Assembly (NCBI GenBank): GCA_034509425.1
Contig: JAVTVJ010001375.1
Span: 217,001 to 281,000 of the forward strand
Source: Eopsaltria australis
Lineage: Eukaryota > Chordata > Aves > Passeriformes > Petroicidae
Reading direction: 5' to 3'
DNA: 64,000 bases
Shown here one piece after another: positions 24,273 to 36,578 of this stretch. The notes under the pieces were generated by a model. The model was not told the origin of the DNA, made no database searches, and worked only from the letters and a program-made list of their open reading frames with translations. The number at the start of each line of letters is the position of its first letter. Positions within the stretch are counted from its first letter, which is position 1. The translations under genes and the position numbers were made by a program.

Positions 24273-27200
24273 ACTTTTAGTCCTGTGTGCCACCATTACA
24301 TCATTGTTCAGAAAATAATCAAGCTGGCTAAAATCCTGTGGCAATATCCTAAGCCCTCTGTTTTTAAATCCCCCCTGTCTTGTCACCCCATTTCACTGTA
24401 CTGAATCCTAGCAACAGTTTTGTTTCCAGCTTTCATCAACAGCGTGGTAAACTTTTCTACTGGAACAAGGGCTCATGGATGTCTTCTAATAGCCCAGCAA
24501 CAGCACAAGTGTAAAATCTGTTAAGGTTTGATGCAAAATAATAACAGCAAATAAATAAATAAATAGATAAAGCATTGCAAATTACTGCTAGCCAAAGAAG
24601 ATAAGTAGAATAAGAGGACTGGTGTGAATACATCCATGGAAACTGGCTAGAGAGCATTTAGATCTCTTTTAATGAGGAAAAAGACAAGTTAATGATGTCT
24701 GGAAAGTAATGGGAACATTGAATTCAACAAAATGTGTTGTGTTCAAACGAAACACATCTTCAAAAAAACACTTTAAAAAAATCAGTAAATAAGAGCGAAA
24801 CCCTGTATCTATCACTAAACAATGAGAAAACTTAAGTGAAAACTTGAGAACCTTTAAAAGTAGCACCCAAGAGTGAGGAATTCTGGGTATCACAAGGAAT
24901 GACTACCTAGGTCAATATTCAATACCAACATAAATGTCTCCTCCTATAGAGAGAACAAAATCTCCTAGGGAGGATTTAGGATCCTAGGGTTACGATCTTC
25001 TAGGGTGGGATGTGAAAAACACTTCAAAGGCAGGTGAATGATTGACTCAGTGAAACAAAATCAGCAGATGAGAGCTAAAATATAAACTATATGTTTTACT
25101 GTTGGGGCTAACATATGTATGTAGTCCTAAATCATTAAAAAATCATGGAAGACACAAGACCATTACTTCCACTATTCTTTGGATAGGTAGACAGGATTCA
25201 CTCCACATGAGACACAGGGTGTCAAAAATCAACCTCAGTCTGTAAAAGTACATATGCATTGCTGTAATTGTCCATTTCAAGTGCACCCAGAACTTCCCAT
25301 GGAAGATAAAAGTAACTAATCCATGCTGCTTTCTCCACTACACTTGAAATGCTAAATGAAGTGCAAGGTGTGTTAAAAAATCACTTTGCAGTCATGTTAT
25401 GGCAGCCTAATTTTGGGTGTAGATTGAAGTCCACATTTAGGAAACGACGATGGAGAAGCCTCTGGTTCAGCCCTCTGCTTGCAGGCAAAGCAGAGCCTAC
25501 TTGCAATGCACATTGAGCCTGTCTTGGCCACTAGCTCTTATCCCATGGTTCTTGTGGCAGAATCACAAGTTCAGGGCAGCCCTCTAATGGAAAAAATATC
25601 CTGTCATGGAAGGAGAGATGGGATTCTTAATGATTTTAATCTTGGGGAGGTAACAGATAAGTTGCATATAGACAAGGGTCTGGGATCACACCAGGTCTGA
25701 GTCTTGGCTCGGAATGGCAAAGTCCATGTAGACAGCCATAAATGCTACCCACTGCCTTATTTAGGGACTCCAGCTTGTAAAAGTAATCCATTCTGTTAGG
25801 GATTACACCTGTGCAGTAAGCCACAAGGATGAAAAGCTTTGCACTATTCGAATACAAATCTCCTTATTGTGTGCACAGACCAGACACAGAACTGAGTTGC
25901 TAATGTGCTTAAAATTCAGGCTCCTGGTTCCAATCAGATAAATCAGTTCTTTTTTAAAGTATAAGAGAAAAGGCTCATTTTCACCCCTGGCATAAGAACA
26001 TGAAGGGGTGTAACAAATCTAGCTCCCAGTGGAGCTGAAAAAATTCTGTGAAATATCTGATAAATATTTGTTCAAATGCTTTGGGCCCTGACCCAAAAAA
26101 GCATGTGTACAGATGAAAAGCAGATGAGTGCTCCCAGCAAAATGAAAGGAGTATCTGTAGAAATATTCACAGGTCAAAGTCAAGCATACACTAAAACATT
26201 TCTTCTGGGTGGCTCTGGTTTATGGCTGGTATGAGCACAGACTCTAAGCACAGAACTATTGGTGCAATTTATTTCAGGCAGAGAGGAATCATTGCTACTA
26301 TTGTTCTTACTGATACTTTGCAGCCCTTATAGTGAATGCACTTTGACTTTTATAATGTTTTTCCTTGATCTTAGTGTGGCTTGTTCCTTTGCCATGTATC
26401 ACAAAGCAGTTTATGCTGGCATAACTGCATCTACAATAGCACTTACGCTGGTGTTTCTGTAACAGTACATCAGGAACTGATGAGAAATAAATAAAGACAA
26501 CAACAAAATCCTCATTCTCCTATATGGAGCATCCGTATCAGACATGGAGTATCTTCTTTCTTGTCCTTCTGCTTCTCAGAAAGAATAAAACAACCAATAG
26601 AAATATGCAGGCAAGACTGAACATATAAAACTTCTTTGGTACATGAAGATAGTAAATAGCCAAAAGCTCAGACAAAAAGAAGTCTGAAAAGATTGAGACA
26701 GATCTCTAAATTGTGAAGAATAATAACAAATGAGTATTTATTTTTTCTCATGACACAAAAATTATAGATAGTCAAAAAGAATTATCAGATGTGAGGTTCT
26801 AAAAGCAAACAAAGGAAAGGACTTTTACGTGAAGCAGAATTAATTGTGCAACTGGTTGCCACACTAACTTGTGGATGTTAACTGCACCAAGCAGTTTCAA
26901 GAGATGATTAGACAAATTAATGAAAGTCCTTTCTAAAGGACAGACAAAGATATTAATACTCTAGGTGTAAAGGCTCTTCACTGAATGAAGACAGGCAGTA
27001 TTTGGGAAGTATTAACCTGTGCATGTTCTGGTTCTGGACTCTTTCAGACCATTGCCTATTGGATATTGGGTTAGATAGCAGAAGGATTTAGATCATAGGG
27101 TAAATATTGAAATGTAATTTGTCATGGCAGGCAAACACAGACAGGCATTTCCAGTCCCACACACTGCTCTCTTTTTATAGCAAGGCCTGCAGTGCCTACA

Positions 27201-27949
27201 TTTAGTGTGATTTTTCATCTCCTCTGTGTGTCCACAGGTCCAGTGCAAATAGGTCAGGCTAACTGCAGTCTTCTGGTTAGTTTTGTCTAGCACCGTCTGA
27301 GCTGAAGGGAGAGAGAGATTCTGGCACTAGATGACATCTGAGCATAGAAAATTCATGGAGTCATAAAGGGACAGGCCGCCTACACCTTGGTGAATGGATG
27401 CAAAAATAAAAAGATTTGCTTTGTTGTCTAATATCTAGTTGCCAAATTCCCAAGACAGTACCTCTACTTAAGTTTAGATTTAGATTCCATTTGCATTTCA
27501 AGCATCTCACTTTTCTCTAAGTGCCAAATTAGGAACTACCTTATAAATTTTAGCCAACTACACTCTTTAACCTGGCAGAATTTGCCAGTATAAATGACTT
27601 AGGCTTGTATTTTTAAAGACACCTAGGCACCATTTCACATGCTCACCTTCCTGATCTTTTATGTTTTTTGGTTAATGTCACAGAGGATGTAACCCAGAAA
27701 ACCTATGTGAAACTCACTTCTACAGTCAAACAACCCTCCCTTGCAAACATCTGAGAGCCTTCCAGTCTCCTTAGTTGTGATTAATGGGTCTATTCATGTG
27801 TGTAAAGTTATTAACAGAAATATTCATAGAACCAGATACTAAACCAATGAGAAATGAATTAACAGGTTAAAATGGGTGTACAGAGCTGATCAGGTTATGC
27901 TCCGTCTTAACTTCTTTGTAGTGACCTAAATTATTTCTTTATAGCCTAG
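24273..27949. other. Unique non-coding DNA, nothing recognised
   Basis: About 3.7 kb with no supported gene or repeat family. Only a small AAAT-rich patch near 24550-24568 stands out. Open frames are at most 74 codons. Consistent with intron or intergenic DNA. Confidence 0.55.
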
Positions 27950-27989
27950 CAAAACAAAACAAAACAAAAAAAAAAACCCAAACAAACCC
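27950..27989. repeat. (AAAAC)n-like tract
   Basis: CAAAACAAAACAAAACAAAA followed by A11 and C-interrupted A. Lies about 60 bp before the LTR fragment. Confidence 0.9.
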
Positions 27990-28046
27990 AATAAGATCTT
28001 ACAGCTGAAAATCCTATCTGGCAGACTTCTGCCTTTTTGTTTTCCT

Positions 28047-28400
28047 TGTCATGGATTCACCTTGTCTAGGAGGCAAACTCCCACCCAGATGCTCACTCCC
28101 CACTAGCCATCAAAAGCACAGGGGCAGAAAGTTATAAAAAACAGAAGCAAGAGATCTTGTGGGCTGAGATTAAGACAGGGAGATCACTTATCAATTACTG
28201 TCACGGTCAACGCAGACAGGAAAATGAAATTAATTTATTGCCAATTAAAATAGATTTGAGTAGTGAGAAACAAAAAAGAGGCAAACCTTAAGGCAGCTTG
28301 TTTCCTCTTGCTTTTCCAGAGTCTTCAGACTCCTCTACCCACACCCAAGTTGCCCAGGGCACACGGTCAGTATCAGTATCATTTCAGTGATGCCTAAAGA
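28047..28400 (+). mobile_element. Endogenous retroviral LTR fragment (avian type)
   Basis: It opens with TGTCATGGATTCACCTTGTC at 28047. Further on, GACAGGGAGATCACTTATCA and ATTACTGTCACGG (about 28174-28206) are followed by AATTAATTTATTGCCAATTA and GTAGTGAGAAACAAA. This order matches an LTR type I know from many bird genomes (TGTGATGGGTTGACC start, then GGAGATCACTCACCAATTACCGTCACGGG). Later bases to about 28400 keep a weaker likeness (CTCCTCTACC, then GGTCAG). No matching 3' end, second LTR, primer-binding site or viral gene follows, so this is a partial or decayed solo LTR. The coding part of the virus is absent. Confidence 0.68.
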
Positions 28401-28849
28401 TTTCTAGGTCTTTCATATACTTGTAGCTTTGTAGATTTTTAATATATAGTTGTATGGTTTCTAGTACCTTTTCTGCCCTTTTCCACATCTTAGAATAATA
28501 AACTAACCCGTTCTAACACATTATTGAAAACCTGTTTAGTCTTATCCTTAAGAAGAGAATTTCTGGCAAAGAGTTCTTGTTTTCCACCAGAACTTAAGAG
28601 ACCTAACAAGAAATAGATCAAAGAATCCCCTGGACCAGCTCCAAGGGGCTGATCCAAGGATGGGTTACTGGGGTAAGTGAGCTCATATTGGATGTACCTG
28701 CTAGATACACTAATTAATTACCTTATAAAAATTGCAGGGATCCTTTACCATGCACGCACATAGTCATATTTTGTGCACCTGAAACCTTTCATTAAAGAAT
28801 TGATCTTTATCTTACCACTTTTACCACTGTTTGGAAAGTTCCATCTTTC
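28401..28849. other. Unique non-coding DNA, nothing recognised
   Basis: Follows the LTR fragment. May include unrecognised decayed LTR sequence at its left side. No gene seen. Confidence 0.5.
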
Positions 28850-29700
28850 AATTCCAGGCAACATCAGGAATATTTGGAATCCTCTGGAGTGGGGTCCTTC
28901 ACATGAGCATCTGCCCCAGAGTGATCATCTTGGCAGACACTAGTGTGGGTCTGTTCCAGACTGACAGTCTCCACAGGATGCTGGGGGCTCTCTGCTGCTC
29001 CTTCCTGCCTCCTTCTCCAGTGTTTGTGTGAGTGTTTCTCACTCTTGTTACCAAAATCACGAGGAAATTCCATGGAAATGCAGAGCTGAACATCCCAATG
29101 GGCAAGGGCATATGGAAACATTCATTCAGGAACCCTGGACATAGCTGGCTGCATTCCCAGTGCTGCTGGGACAGGCACTCCTTGGGCAGCAAAAATGGCA
29201 TGTCTTCTGCAGTAAAACAAATCACAAATAGAGAATGCCACCCCACATATCAAAAAGATTTTGCTCTCAGGGTAGTTGTTTAAGATGGAGGTGAACCATC
29301 AGTACACAATTACCAAAGAACTGAAAACATGACCTAGCAGATAGCTGGAAATCACACATCACACGTAGGCACCAGCTGAGATACCAAACACTCCAGAAGA
29401 AGCTGTCTCCCTGGGATACAGGTGTCCATCACTTCTTGTGAGGGAGCTGGGAACCTGAGGGGGAAGGGACCACTAGAGGGACCACTGGTCTGATCTCTCT
29501 GGAGAAACACAGAGTTTCTGCACTGCCAAAAGTCATCTGAAGTCAGAAATATGTGGGATCATGGTGCTTTTCTTTATGTGAATGTCACTGGTGAAGACAT
29601 CTCCAAAGCAACCAGGAAGCCCCACCTCACCTCCATCCACCTGGTCCTGTTTCACAGCTGTGTGATAAGGGTCAAAGAGCATCCTACATGTTTCTCAAGG
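28850..29700. other. Less AT-rich, unrecognised block
   Basis: This 0.85 kb is visibly richer in G and C than its flanks and holds overlapping open frames on both strands (up to 115 codons on minus, 83 on plus). None has a domain I recognise, and none has a convincing splice pattern. It could be an unrecognised decayed retroelement, an old pseudogene, or an untranslated exon. I cannot choose among these from sequence alone. Confidence 0.4.
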
Positions 29701-31988
29701 GTTATATGAAAAGTTAAAACAACTCTGTTTCTCAGCAAGGACAGAAGAAGACATTTTTCACCATGCTTCAGCTGAAAACCTAGATGTTGAATATGAAGAA
29801 AATCTTTAACCAGCCTAAGAAGAATAGTTCAGGCAGTGGAATAAAACACCAGAAAGGGCATGTGTAAATGAAGAAATAATATTCAGGGCAGGATGTGATA
29901 CCCAATTATTAGGGATGGAAAAAATCTGTGAAGTCAATCCTGCCACAATGCAGAGGGATGGAATAGCTGTCCAGAGGCCTCCATTCCAGCCTTAATAAAT
30001 GTGTATAGGAGAATACTGCATTGGCAGTTAAAGGAGACACCAAGGGTGCAAGCACAGAGCTGTGATATTAAAGGACAGAGACAACACTCTATTTACAATA
30101 AAATAAACATCGTTTACACATGCGTTACCAATTTAAGTGAGAAGATCGGAAATGGAAGCAGGCACTGTCAGGCTACATTTACAAGAGATGTGTTTGATGG
30201 AACATTTCAACATGCTTTGATTGAGACCCCTGCTACTTTCCTTTTGAAAATTGTAGAGTAAAATGTGCTGGTGAATTGTAAAGGTTTCATCCCCCTTGAT
30301 GTATTTTTATTGAACACGACTTGCAGGCTTCAAATTTTAATACTCTGTCCCTAGACTGCTGTCACTCACCGTATCACACTTCTCAATTCACAAGGGTTAG
30401 AGTTTGGGGGAAAATGGCCCAAACATAATCATTGGGACACTTTGTTTATTATAGGGATATATTGTCAAAATGTAAATTTATATTTTATAATACCCATGGG
30501 AAATAAAAAGGTGGCATTTAAAAGTGAAAACACAAACAAAAAAAGGATTTTTTCTTCCTCACTAACTGCCATGTTCTATCAGAAAACAAAAGTATTTCCT
30601 GATTATATTGCATTTATTTCCCAAGTGCTTCCTTCTCCTTCATAGGAACTTTTTCATCAGGGTTTCAGAAAAATGTCATGCTTTTCTTTCCTCCCTAAGC
30701 CTTCCAGTGTTCAAACTTACAGATGGCAGCATCCTTCTCAGACGGCATTTTCATTGCTACAAACTTCTGTGCCTCTGGAGGAGGCCAGCTTATGGTCCTG
30801 TTATGCCACTAATGAGTCTCCCATCTCTTCAGCAGTAAACAGTCTTTTTACTAGTCAATATTTGTGCTGCATTGTGCACACAAAACCCTATGAAGCTTGC
30901 CCCCACTAGTGAGCACATTTTATGGATATAAATAGATTTTTTTTGTTGTCTTCCAGAGACTTAGGATTACTGGCCTTTTTTGTGTATTCACAATGTCTTG
31001 TGTACTTAGATCATAAATTTTCCATGAAAAATGGATGCCTGTGGCAGTGGGCAATCTAACTATCTGTATTATTTATTCAGTTTCTCTGGAGCAAAAACTA
31101 AATATATTGACTTTTGGCTAGTTAGTTGTGCTTGGTACTTGTGATTCTACCTAGAATAAAACACAGATCGAGGTCATTTAAAAAGCGTGAGCTTTTCCAG
31201 GAAAAGCTCGAATTCAATATTTCTTAGTAAACACACTGGGCTTCACTGTAAAAAATGAATGAAATGGGTTCAAGGAAGATCTAATTGGATATATTAGTAT
31301 TCTGTGAATGTGGGAGCATAGTATGGACACAATAAAGTACAAGAGACTCTTAATTTATACTTGTTGCTATATAGGATCACCAGGTAAAACTAAATAGAAC
31401 CTTATTTTGGCAATGTCCTGTGGAAATAAACAAACACTTTCTCCCAAACATATAACCTGAAGTTTAAGACATAAGTAATAGCAGGAAGGGTTCACAAAGT
31501 AAATAAAATTGGCATAAATAAAAACTATTTACTCCCATCAATGACCGTTCTTGACACGGGGTTTTCAGAGGGGCACCAGGACAGCTCTGCTGAGTTGCAC
31601 TAAGGCATCTGATCACATTGCAGCTATTCTAGATTTACTACATAGTACGTCAAGTGAGAATTGGATTTTGATCAGCTGAGTCAAAAACCTTAAAAGAACC
31701 ATGAGTCCAGAGTATCTCAATCTACATTTAAACCTGTATTTCAATAGAAGTTGGCAAGGAAGGAGCCCATTCAACACTTTGACACAAAAAGCATCCAGAA
31801 TCCTGGGAAAATGGTGTTTCCCCAGTGTCCCTTTCCTTCTTTCTGCGTTCTTGATTCTAGGTATCTTGATAGGCAGCAAATACTGCAAGGGTCCCTCAGC
31901 CTGGTAAGAAATCTACAGGGCAGGATGCCATTAAATCAACCTCCCACTTGCATCCACCATCCTGTCCACATTATGTGGAAGAAAACTT
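29701..31988. other. Unique non-coding DNA with a small hairpin
   Basis: No gene recognised. A perfect 9-bp inverted repeat GAGCTTTTC/GAAAAGCTC with a 3-nt loop lies at 31189-31209. Frames of up to 92 codons in the 31.6-32.0 kb part overlap each other on both strands and show no domain. Confidence 0.5.
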
Positions 31989-32395
31989 TCAAAGAGGAAT
32001 TAAAACTCCACAAACTCACATTCAATTAATATTATTCATATTATTAATACTTGCTGTTGTGTGAATTATCAGGAGATAATTGACCTTGTCAGTGTCATGC
32101 ACCCTCCGCATTACTGTTGGATTCTTCCACTCCCCTCATGCTTAATTATAACTTGATAAAGCCAAAAGGAAGTTTATTTTCCCCTTCCCTGCTTTAACCA
32201 TAGAATATCAAAGAAAAGGGAGCGGGGAGGCAGGGGGAGGAGGAGGGAATAAATCTCCTAAAACATGTAATCTGCTCAATTAATAAAGTGAATCTAACAG
32301 AGCTGCTCCCTGGGGCCTGACAAATGCACCTGTCGCCATCACCAGACAAGTAATATAAAGCACATGTCCAGACATTTTCCCCCTCCACTATTCTC
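31989..32395. promoter_or_regulatory. Candidate conserved non-coding element with G-quadruplex motif
   Basis: Unique sequence with an enhancer-like mixture: AATTAATATTATTCATATTA near 32024-32043, TTAATTATAACTTGATAAAG around 32142-32161, a purine-rich GC segment at 32205-32247, CAATTAATAAAG near 32278, and CACCTGTCGCC from 32327 containing an E-box (CACCTG). Four G runs at 32218-32247 fit the canonical G3+N1-7 quadruplex pattern. Conservation is inferred from style only. No coding potential was seen. Confidence 0.35.
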
Positions 32396-32910
32396 TATAC
32401 ACATATTTTAAGAATAGAATTCTCTAATTCAAGCTAGTGGGTAGTGGACTGTTGTTTTAGGGTTTTTTTTTTACTATAAAACACTGATTTTCTGTCACAC
32501 TCATGCTGCTCAGCTGGCAACAGCTAGCACAGCAAACACACAGCTTTTCAAAACTGTATTCAATGGAAGAAGGACTATATATACACACTTAAAGAACAGA
32601 CATTCTATCCCCCATCTGCAGCCTTTTTAAGTACTATTTCATACATCAGCCTTGAGCTGTCATTCCAGCAGATTTAAGACTCACATGATCGGAACATTGA
32701 TAAGGAAGCGATGCAGGTACTCCTGTGTGTGCAAACTGGTGGCTGTGCCCTGGTGATTAGAGACGAGATGAAAACATTCAGTCCTCCTGCTGTCATTGAC
32801 GTATTCATCCCTAGATGCAGTGGCTGGCTTCCATCTCCCTGAAGATCCCTTCAAACAGTCAACACAGGGACTGAGTGGTACACAGAGGATGAAGAAAGCA
32901 TTAGGCCCTT
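32396..32910. other. Unique non-coding DNA, nothing recognised
   Basis: A T9 patch lies near 32463. The small frames on both strands at 32.7-33.0 kb have no recognisable domain. Confidence 0.5.
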
Positions 32911-32998
32911 TGGATTTCACCTTGTGTGACCTTCAGCACAGCCTTTTAACCCCTTGGCTGTGCTTTCCAGACTGTAAAACAGGTAGAGTAGTCCCATA
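32911..32998 (+). mobile_element. MIR-like SINE fragment
   Basis: TTGTGTGACCTTCAGCACAG, then CCTTTTAACC, and later CCAGACTGTAAAACAGGTAG follow the order of the MIR core (TGTGTGACCTTGGGCAAGTCACTTAACC, then CATCTGTAAAATGGG). Three blocks in the right order and roughly the right spacing make this the best of the MIR-like hits. Confidence 0.58.
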
Positions 32999-35049
32999 AA
33001 GAAAAAGCTGACTTACCTGTGGCTGTGTGTGACTGTCTTCCTCAGCATGGATAACAGGTGTCAGGAAAAGATTTTTGCAAAAGAGATGTTAGCATCTAGC
33101 TTACCTATTTAATAAACAAGGTATCCATGGAGATGAAAGATGTTTACTGTAAGTCTTAAGTTTTGCCCTGAGCACTACAAAATAGCTTATTCTCTAAAAG
33201 TGTTGCCATGTGTTGAGAGTTTCCTCATAGAGTTGGTCGAGAAAGTTTCCTTGTTTGTGTGATATTTGACTCACTAAGCCTGTGCTCACTACTGGCTGTA
33301 TATTCAGTAAAACCAGGTATTCTTTTTCTTTGTTATTTTCCCTTTTGAATTTGCAGGGCATAGGAGGTAAAGAACAAAGACAATTGTATCCAACTTTTTT
33401 TTTTTTTTCCCCTTCTCTTTAGGGGTATTACTACGTTGCCCTTTGAATCAGCTGATGATTTTTGCCTTTGGACTGAGTAAACAAAGAAGCTTCTCTTCTG
33501 CTTCTGTACTGGATGAGTTTCATGGCTGAAGCTTGCACTACAGAGATGCCTATAAAATGCTGTATTTGGTGTTTGCCTTTGTGCCACATGACAGTTTCAG
33601 AGGGATTTTTCTGGGTATTCCTATGGGGCTTCTCCAAAAATTTTTTCCAATAGATAGGTGGAGTATTTCAGATATTTATCACATTGCTCAGACAGCAAAG
33701 CCTGAAATTTAATGGCAAATTTTGTAAGTGGGCTCAGTCTACTTTAAAATCAGTTAGCTTCTGTCAATGGAGGTTTTGAATATCTTGTTTATAGGATCAG
33801 CAAGGTTAATCAATAGGAAAAAGTGTGGAGAAGTGTTTTGCAAAACAGAGTTGTCTGAAAATAGGATCATTTCACAATGAAATTCTCTTATACAAGAAAA
33901 CAGAAATCACAAAAGATTATAGAACATATTAATTCTCCAAAATATTTGGTACAGAATTAATGATTTCTGTAGAATTTTTTCAGAAAGATGAAAAAACCCT
34001 GAAGGTGTGTGACCATCATTTTAGACAACCATCCAACAATGATTTTGAAATCACTCATAGTTAAACAAGACATGCTCTCACAGGCTTTACTGAATTCAAT
34101 TCTGAAAAGTACATATATGATTTGTTTGTTTGTGTGTTTTACATTTTTTATTAAAATTGAGGAACTACATAACATGCACAATGTCTACTTAATGCAAGTA
34201 AAACTGGAAGCTCTATTACTTTGATTGCTATCATGTAACAAGACATGTTTGTCTGTACTGGCAGGTTAGAATAGCTTAGAAAGAGGGAACAGACACAAAT
34301 TTTTTCTCTGTCAATGAAATCAGACTAAATCCCAGATATAATGAGCTCAATTTCAAGTAAAGGAAAATCTAAAGTAAAGTTCTTGATGCTCTTCTGCTGC
34401 AAGCATATTATTGCCTACTTCTGCTCCCACTCCTTCCATGTAGGATCACAACAGCTTCTGTTTCCATAATCTAAATTCAAACTCGTTTCCTTTACAGCAA
34501 TGACCTAATCTGAGCACTATCCAGACTAAGAAGACTGGATAAATAAAGATCACAAATTCACTGGATAAATAAAGTTCACAAGAGACCCAAGGAACCCATT
34601 TGGTTTGGAGGTGGAACTCAATGCTCCACCACTGCTGTGTCCCAAAACAATGACTGTTTCAGACTCTAGCACAGGCCATATGAAACGTCTGTAACATCTC
34701 TTGATGAAATAGGCCCACATCTAGATTTAAGTAATAGATAGAATTTATATAGATTTACTTTACTGGAAAATAGGCAGAAAGGTGTCAAAGTGAAAGTTAA
34801 CATTTTTTCAGGGTTCAACACAAAAATTTTAAATGTCTTTGCCTCTACCTTCTCTCAAGTGACAGGAATTACTAAACAATCACATTTATGCCTTAGAGCA
34901 TGAAGCAGCTTGAGGTACTATGAAAGCTGGAGTACTGCAACAGAGTAAGCTCTTCTGTGCTTTGTGAAGACAAGACATCTGATGCTTAAAGTGCTGGCAT
35001 AGATTGGAAGTCTCTTTGGTTTTTCCTTTGATCCTAGATTTCCTTCCTG
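32999..35049. other. Unique non-coding DNA with a 26-bp tandem duplication
   Basis: No gene recognised. A T14 run lies at 33395-33408. At 34534-34585 a 26-bp unit beginning ACTGGATAAATAAAG occurs twice in direct tandem; the first 15 bases are identical and the rest differ slightly. Confidence 0.55.
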
Positions 35050-35150
35050 CCCAGCTGTGGCCAAGTCACTTGAATTTGTTGGTTAAACGTTACACAGAAA
35101 GAGTGATACTGCTACACCTCACAGTGACAGAGGGGATAATATTTAGATTC
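35050..35150 (+). mobile_element. MIR-like SINE fragment (tentative)
   Basis: GCTGTGGCCAAGTCACTTGA resembles the MIR core (GCTGTGTGACCTTGGGCAAGTCACTTAA). About 40 bp on, GATACTGCTACACCTCACAG and GGGGATAAT resemble the next MIR segment (AATAGTACCTACCTCACAGGGTT). Divergent and partial. Confidence 0.42.
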
Positions 35151-35204
35151 TTTATACAAGACTGACAAAGGCACCCTTGACAGCTGAATGGTAAATTGAA
35201 GGAA

Positions 35205-35405
35205 TATCCTTAATAAGCCCCAACAATTAATAACTAACCCATAAGCCAGTACCTTTGCGTCCTCTATATCAAATTCACCATGCATAATCCTTTCTTGTGC
35301 TGAGCTCTGCTGATAAAGGAAGGATTCGTTAAAAATTATTTGCGCTATTCATTATAGAAGCCATACAGGGCTCCTGCATGACAGCAGCAGTTTCAAGAAC
35401 CAGTC
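35205..35405. promoter_or_regulatory. Candidate conserved non-coding element
   Basis: Unique DNA including CAACAATTAATAACTAACCC near 35221, ACCATGCATAATCCTTTCTT near 35278, and AAAATTATTTGCGCTATTCA near 35332. The pattern of short homeodomain-, POU- and bicoid-like cores in non-repetitive DNA is enhancer-like. Tentative. Confidence 0.27.
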
Positions 35406-35859
35406 TGAAGACTTCGGGGAAGAAAATATAAAAAATCCCTCAGTTTAAAAGCAGAGGGGGGAAAACGAACACTTTTCTACACTTCAGTAGGAGCTTTAAG
35501 AAACCAGTTTGGTTTTCAATAGTGTCCCTGTGAATAGAAGCCAGATGGTCTTTAAACCAGCATTTCCCCCACCATTTTAGGCATGAAAGCCACTACTCTG
35601 ATGGAGCTGCAAGGGGGAGAGATAGGGATGGCAGGATACAGGCAGCACACAAAGAAGAAATAAGAAATCCTTTAAACAGGGACTGAAATAGTCTGTTTGA
35701 CAGCTAGAAAAGGAGGGAGTGTCAGGAAGGTAAAAGGGCAGGCTCCATAGGGGTAAGCAGAAATAATGTAGTGTAGAGTAACAGGATGTGAAGGGGTTAT
35801 AATGATCATGGTAGCCAAGTGTGTAATTTGCAGTGAATAATTGATCCCGTGCCTTATTC

Positions 35860-35885
35860 TTTTTTTTTCTTTTTTTTTTTTTTTT
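35860..35885. repeat. T-rich run
   Basis: T9, C, then T15. It creates a Lys-rich stretch in the 138-codon minus-strand frame at 35577-35993, which is otherwise without a recognisable domain and is treated as spurious. Confidence 0.9.
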
Positions 35886-36578
35886 ACTGTTTCTCATTAA
35901 GAAGATCACCATTTTCTTGCATCTGTTCCATCCTGATGATTCAGTGAGTGATTTCTGCAATTGAAGCATGGTCTGTATACTGAACACAAGCAAAATTCAT
36001 TGTGAATATACAATATCAGAAATCCTAGTTTAGTTTTGATGGAACACATAAATCACATGGTATTTTGTACTTTCTCTAATTAGTGAGTGCAACTCTAACA
36101 ATTGCTGTGACATTTCTCCCAATTACATATTCAGAAAGTGTTTTTCATGAATATTCTTTTAAAATGGACTTTCTCTCCAAGTGCTTATGACAGTAAACTC
36201 ATTGGCAAGAATATAACTGCTGTGTTTGACAATCTAGGGATTTAAAATTCCATGGCACTTTTTTGTTAAAGGGGAAGAGATTACATGAGAGACCAACCCT
36301 AATTCCAGCATATATAATTACTCCTGAAAATATCTGATATGGTCTTCATTAAATGAAATAGGTCTCCAAGCCTCTGCTTCCCTCTCACTCTAGAGACACT
36401 GGTGTATGTGTGACTGAAAGTAAATTTGCAGATTTCTCAGACATGAGATGGGCTGAAAATACCTTAAAACCAGAATGTCCCAACTGCCTATCATGGAAGC
36501 TACTGGGAGAATTATGTGCTCAATAAGCAAATAAATATTTCCTTGGAATACTAGGAAGGAATTCTCAGAGCACTATGC
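35886..36578. other. Unique non-coding DNA, nothing recognised
   Basis: No gene or repeat recognised between the T run and the next A-rich tract. Confidence 0.5.

Noticed and set aside
35577..35993. 138-codon minus-strand frame
   Set aside because: It includes a Lys-rich part from the T run at 35860-35885 and otherwise shows no domain or splice context.
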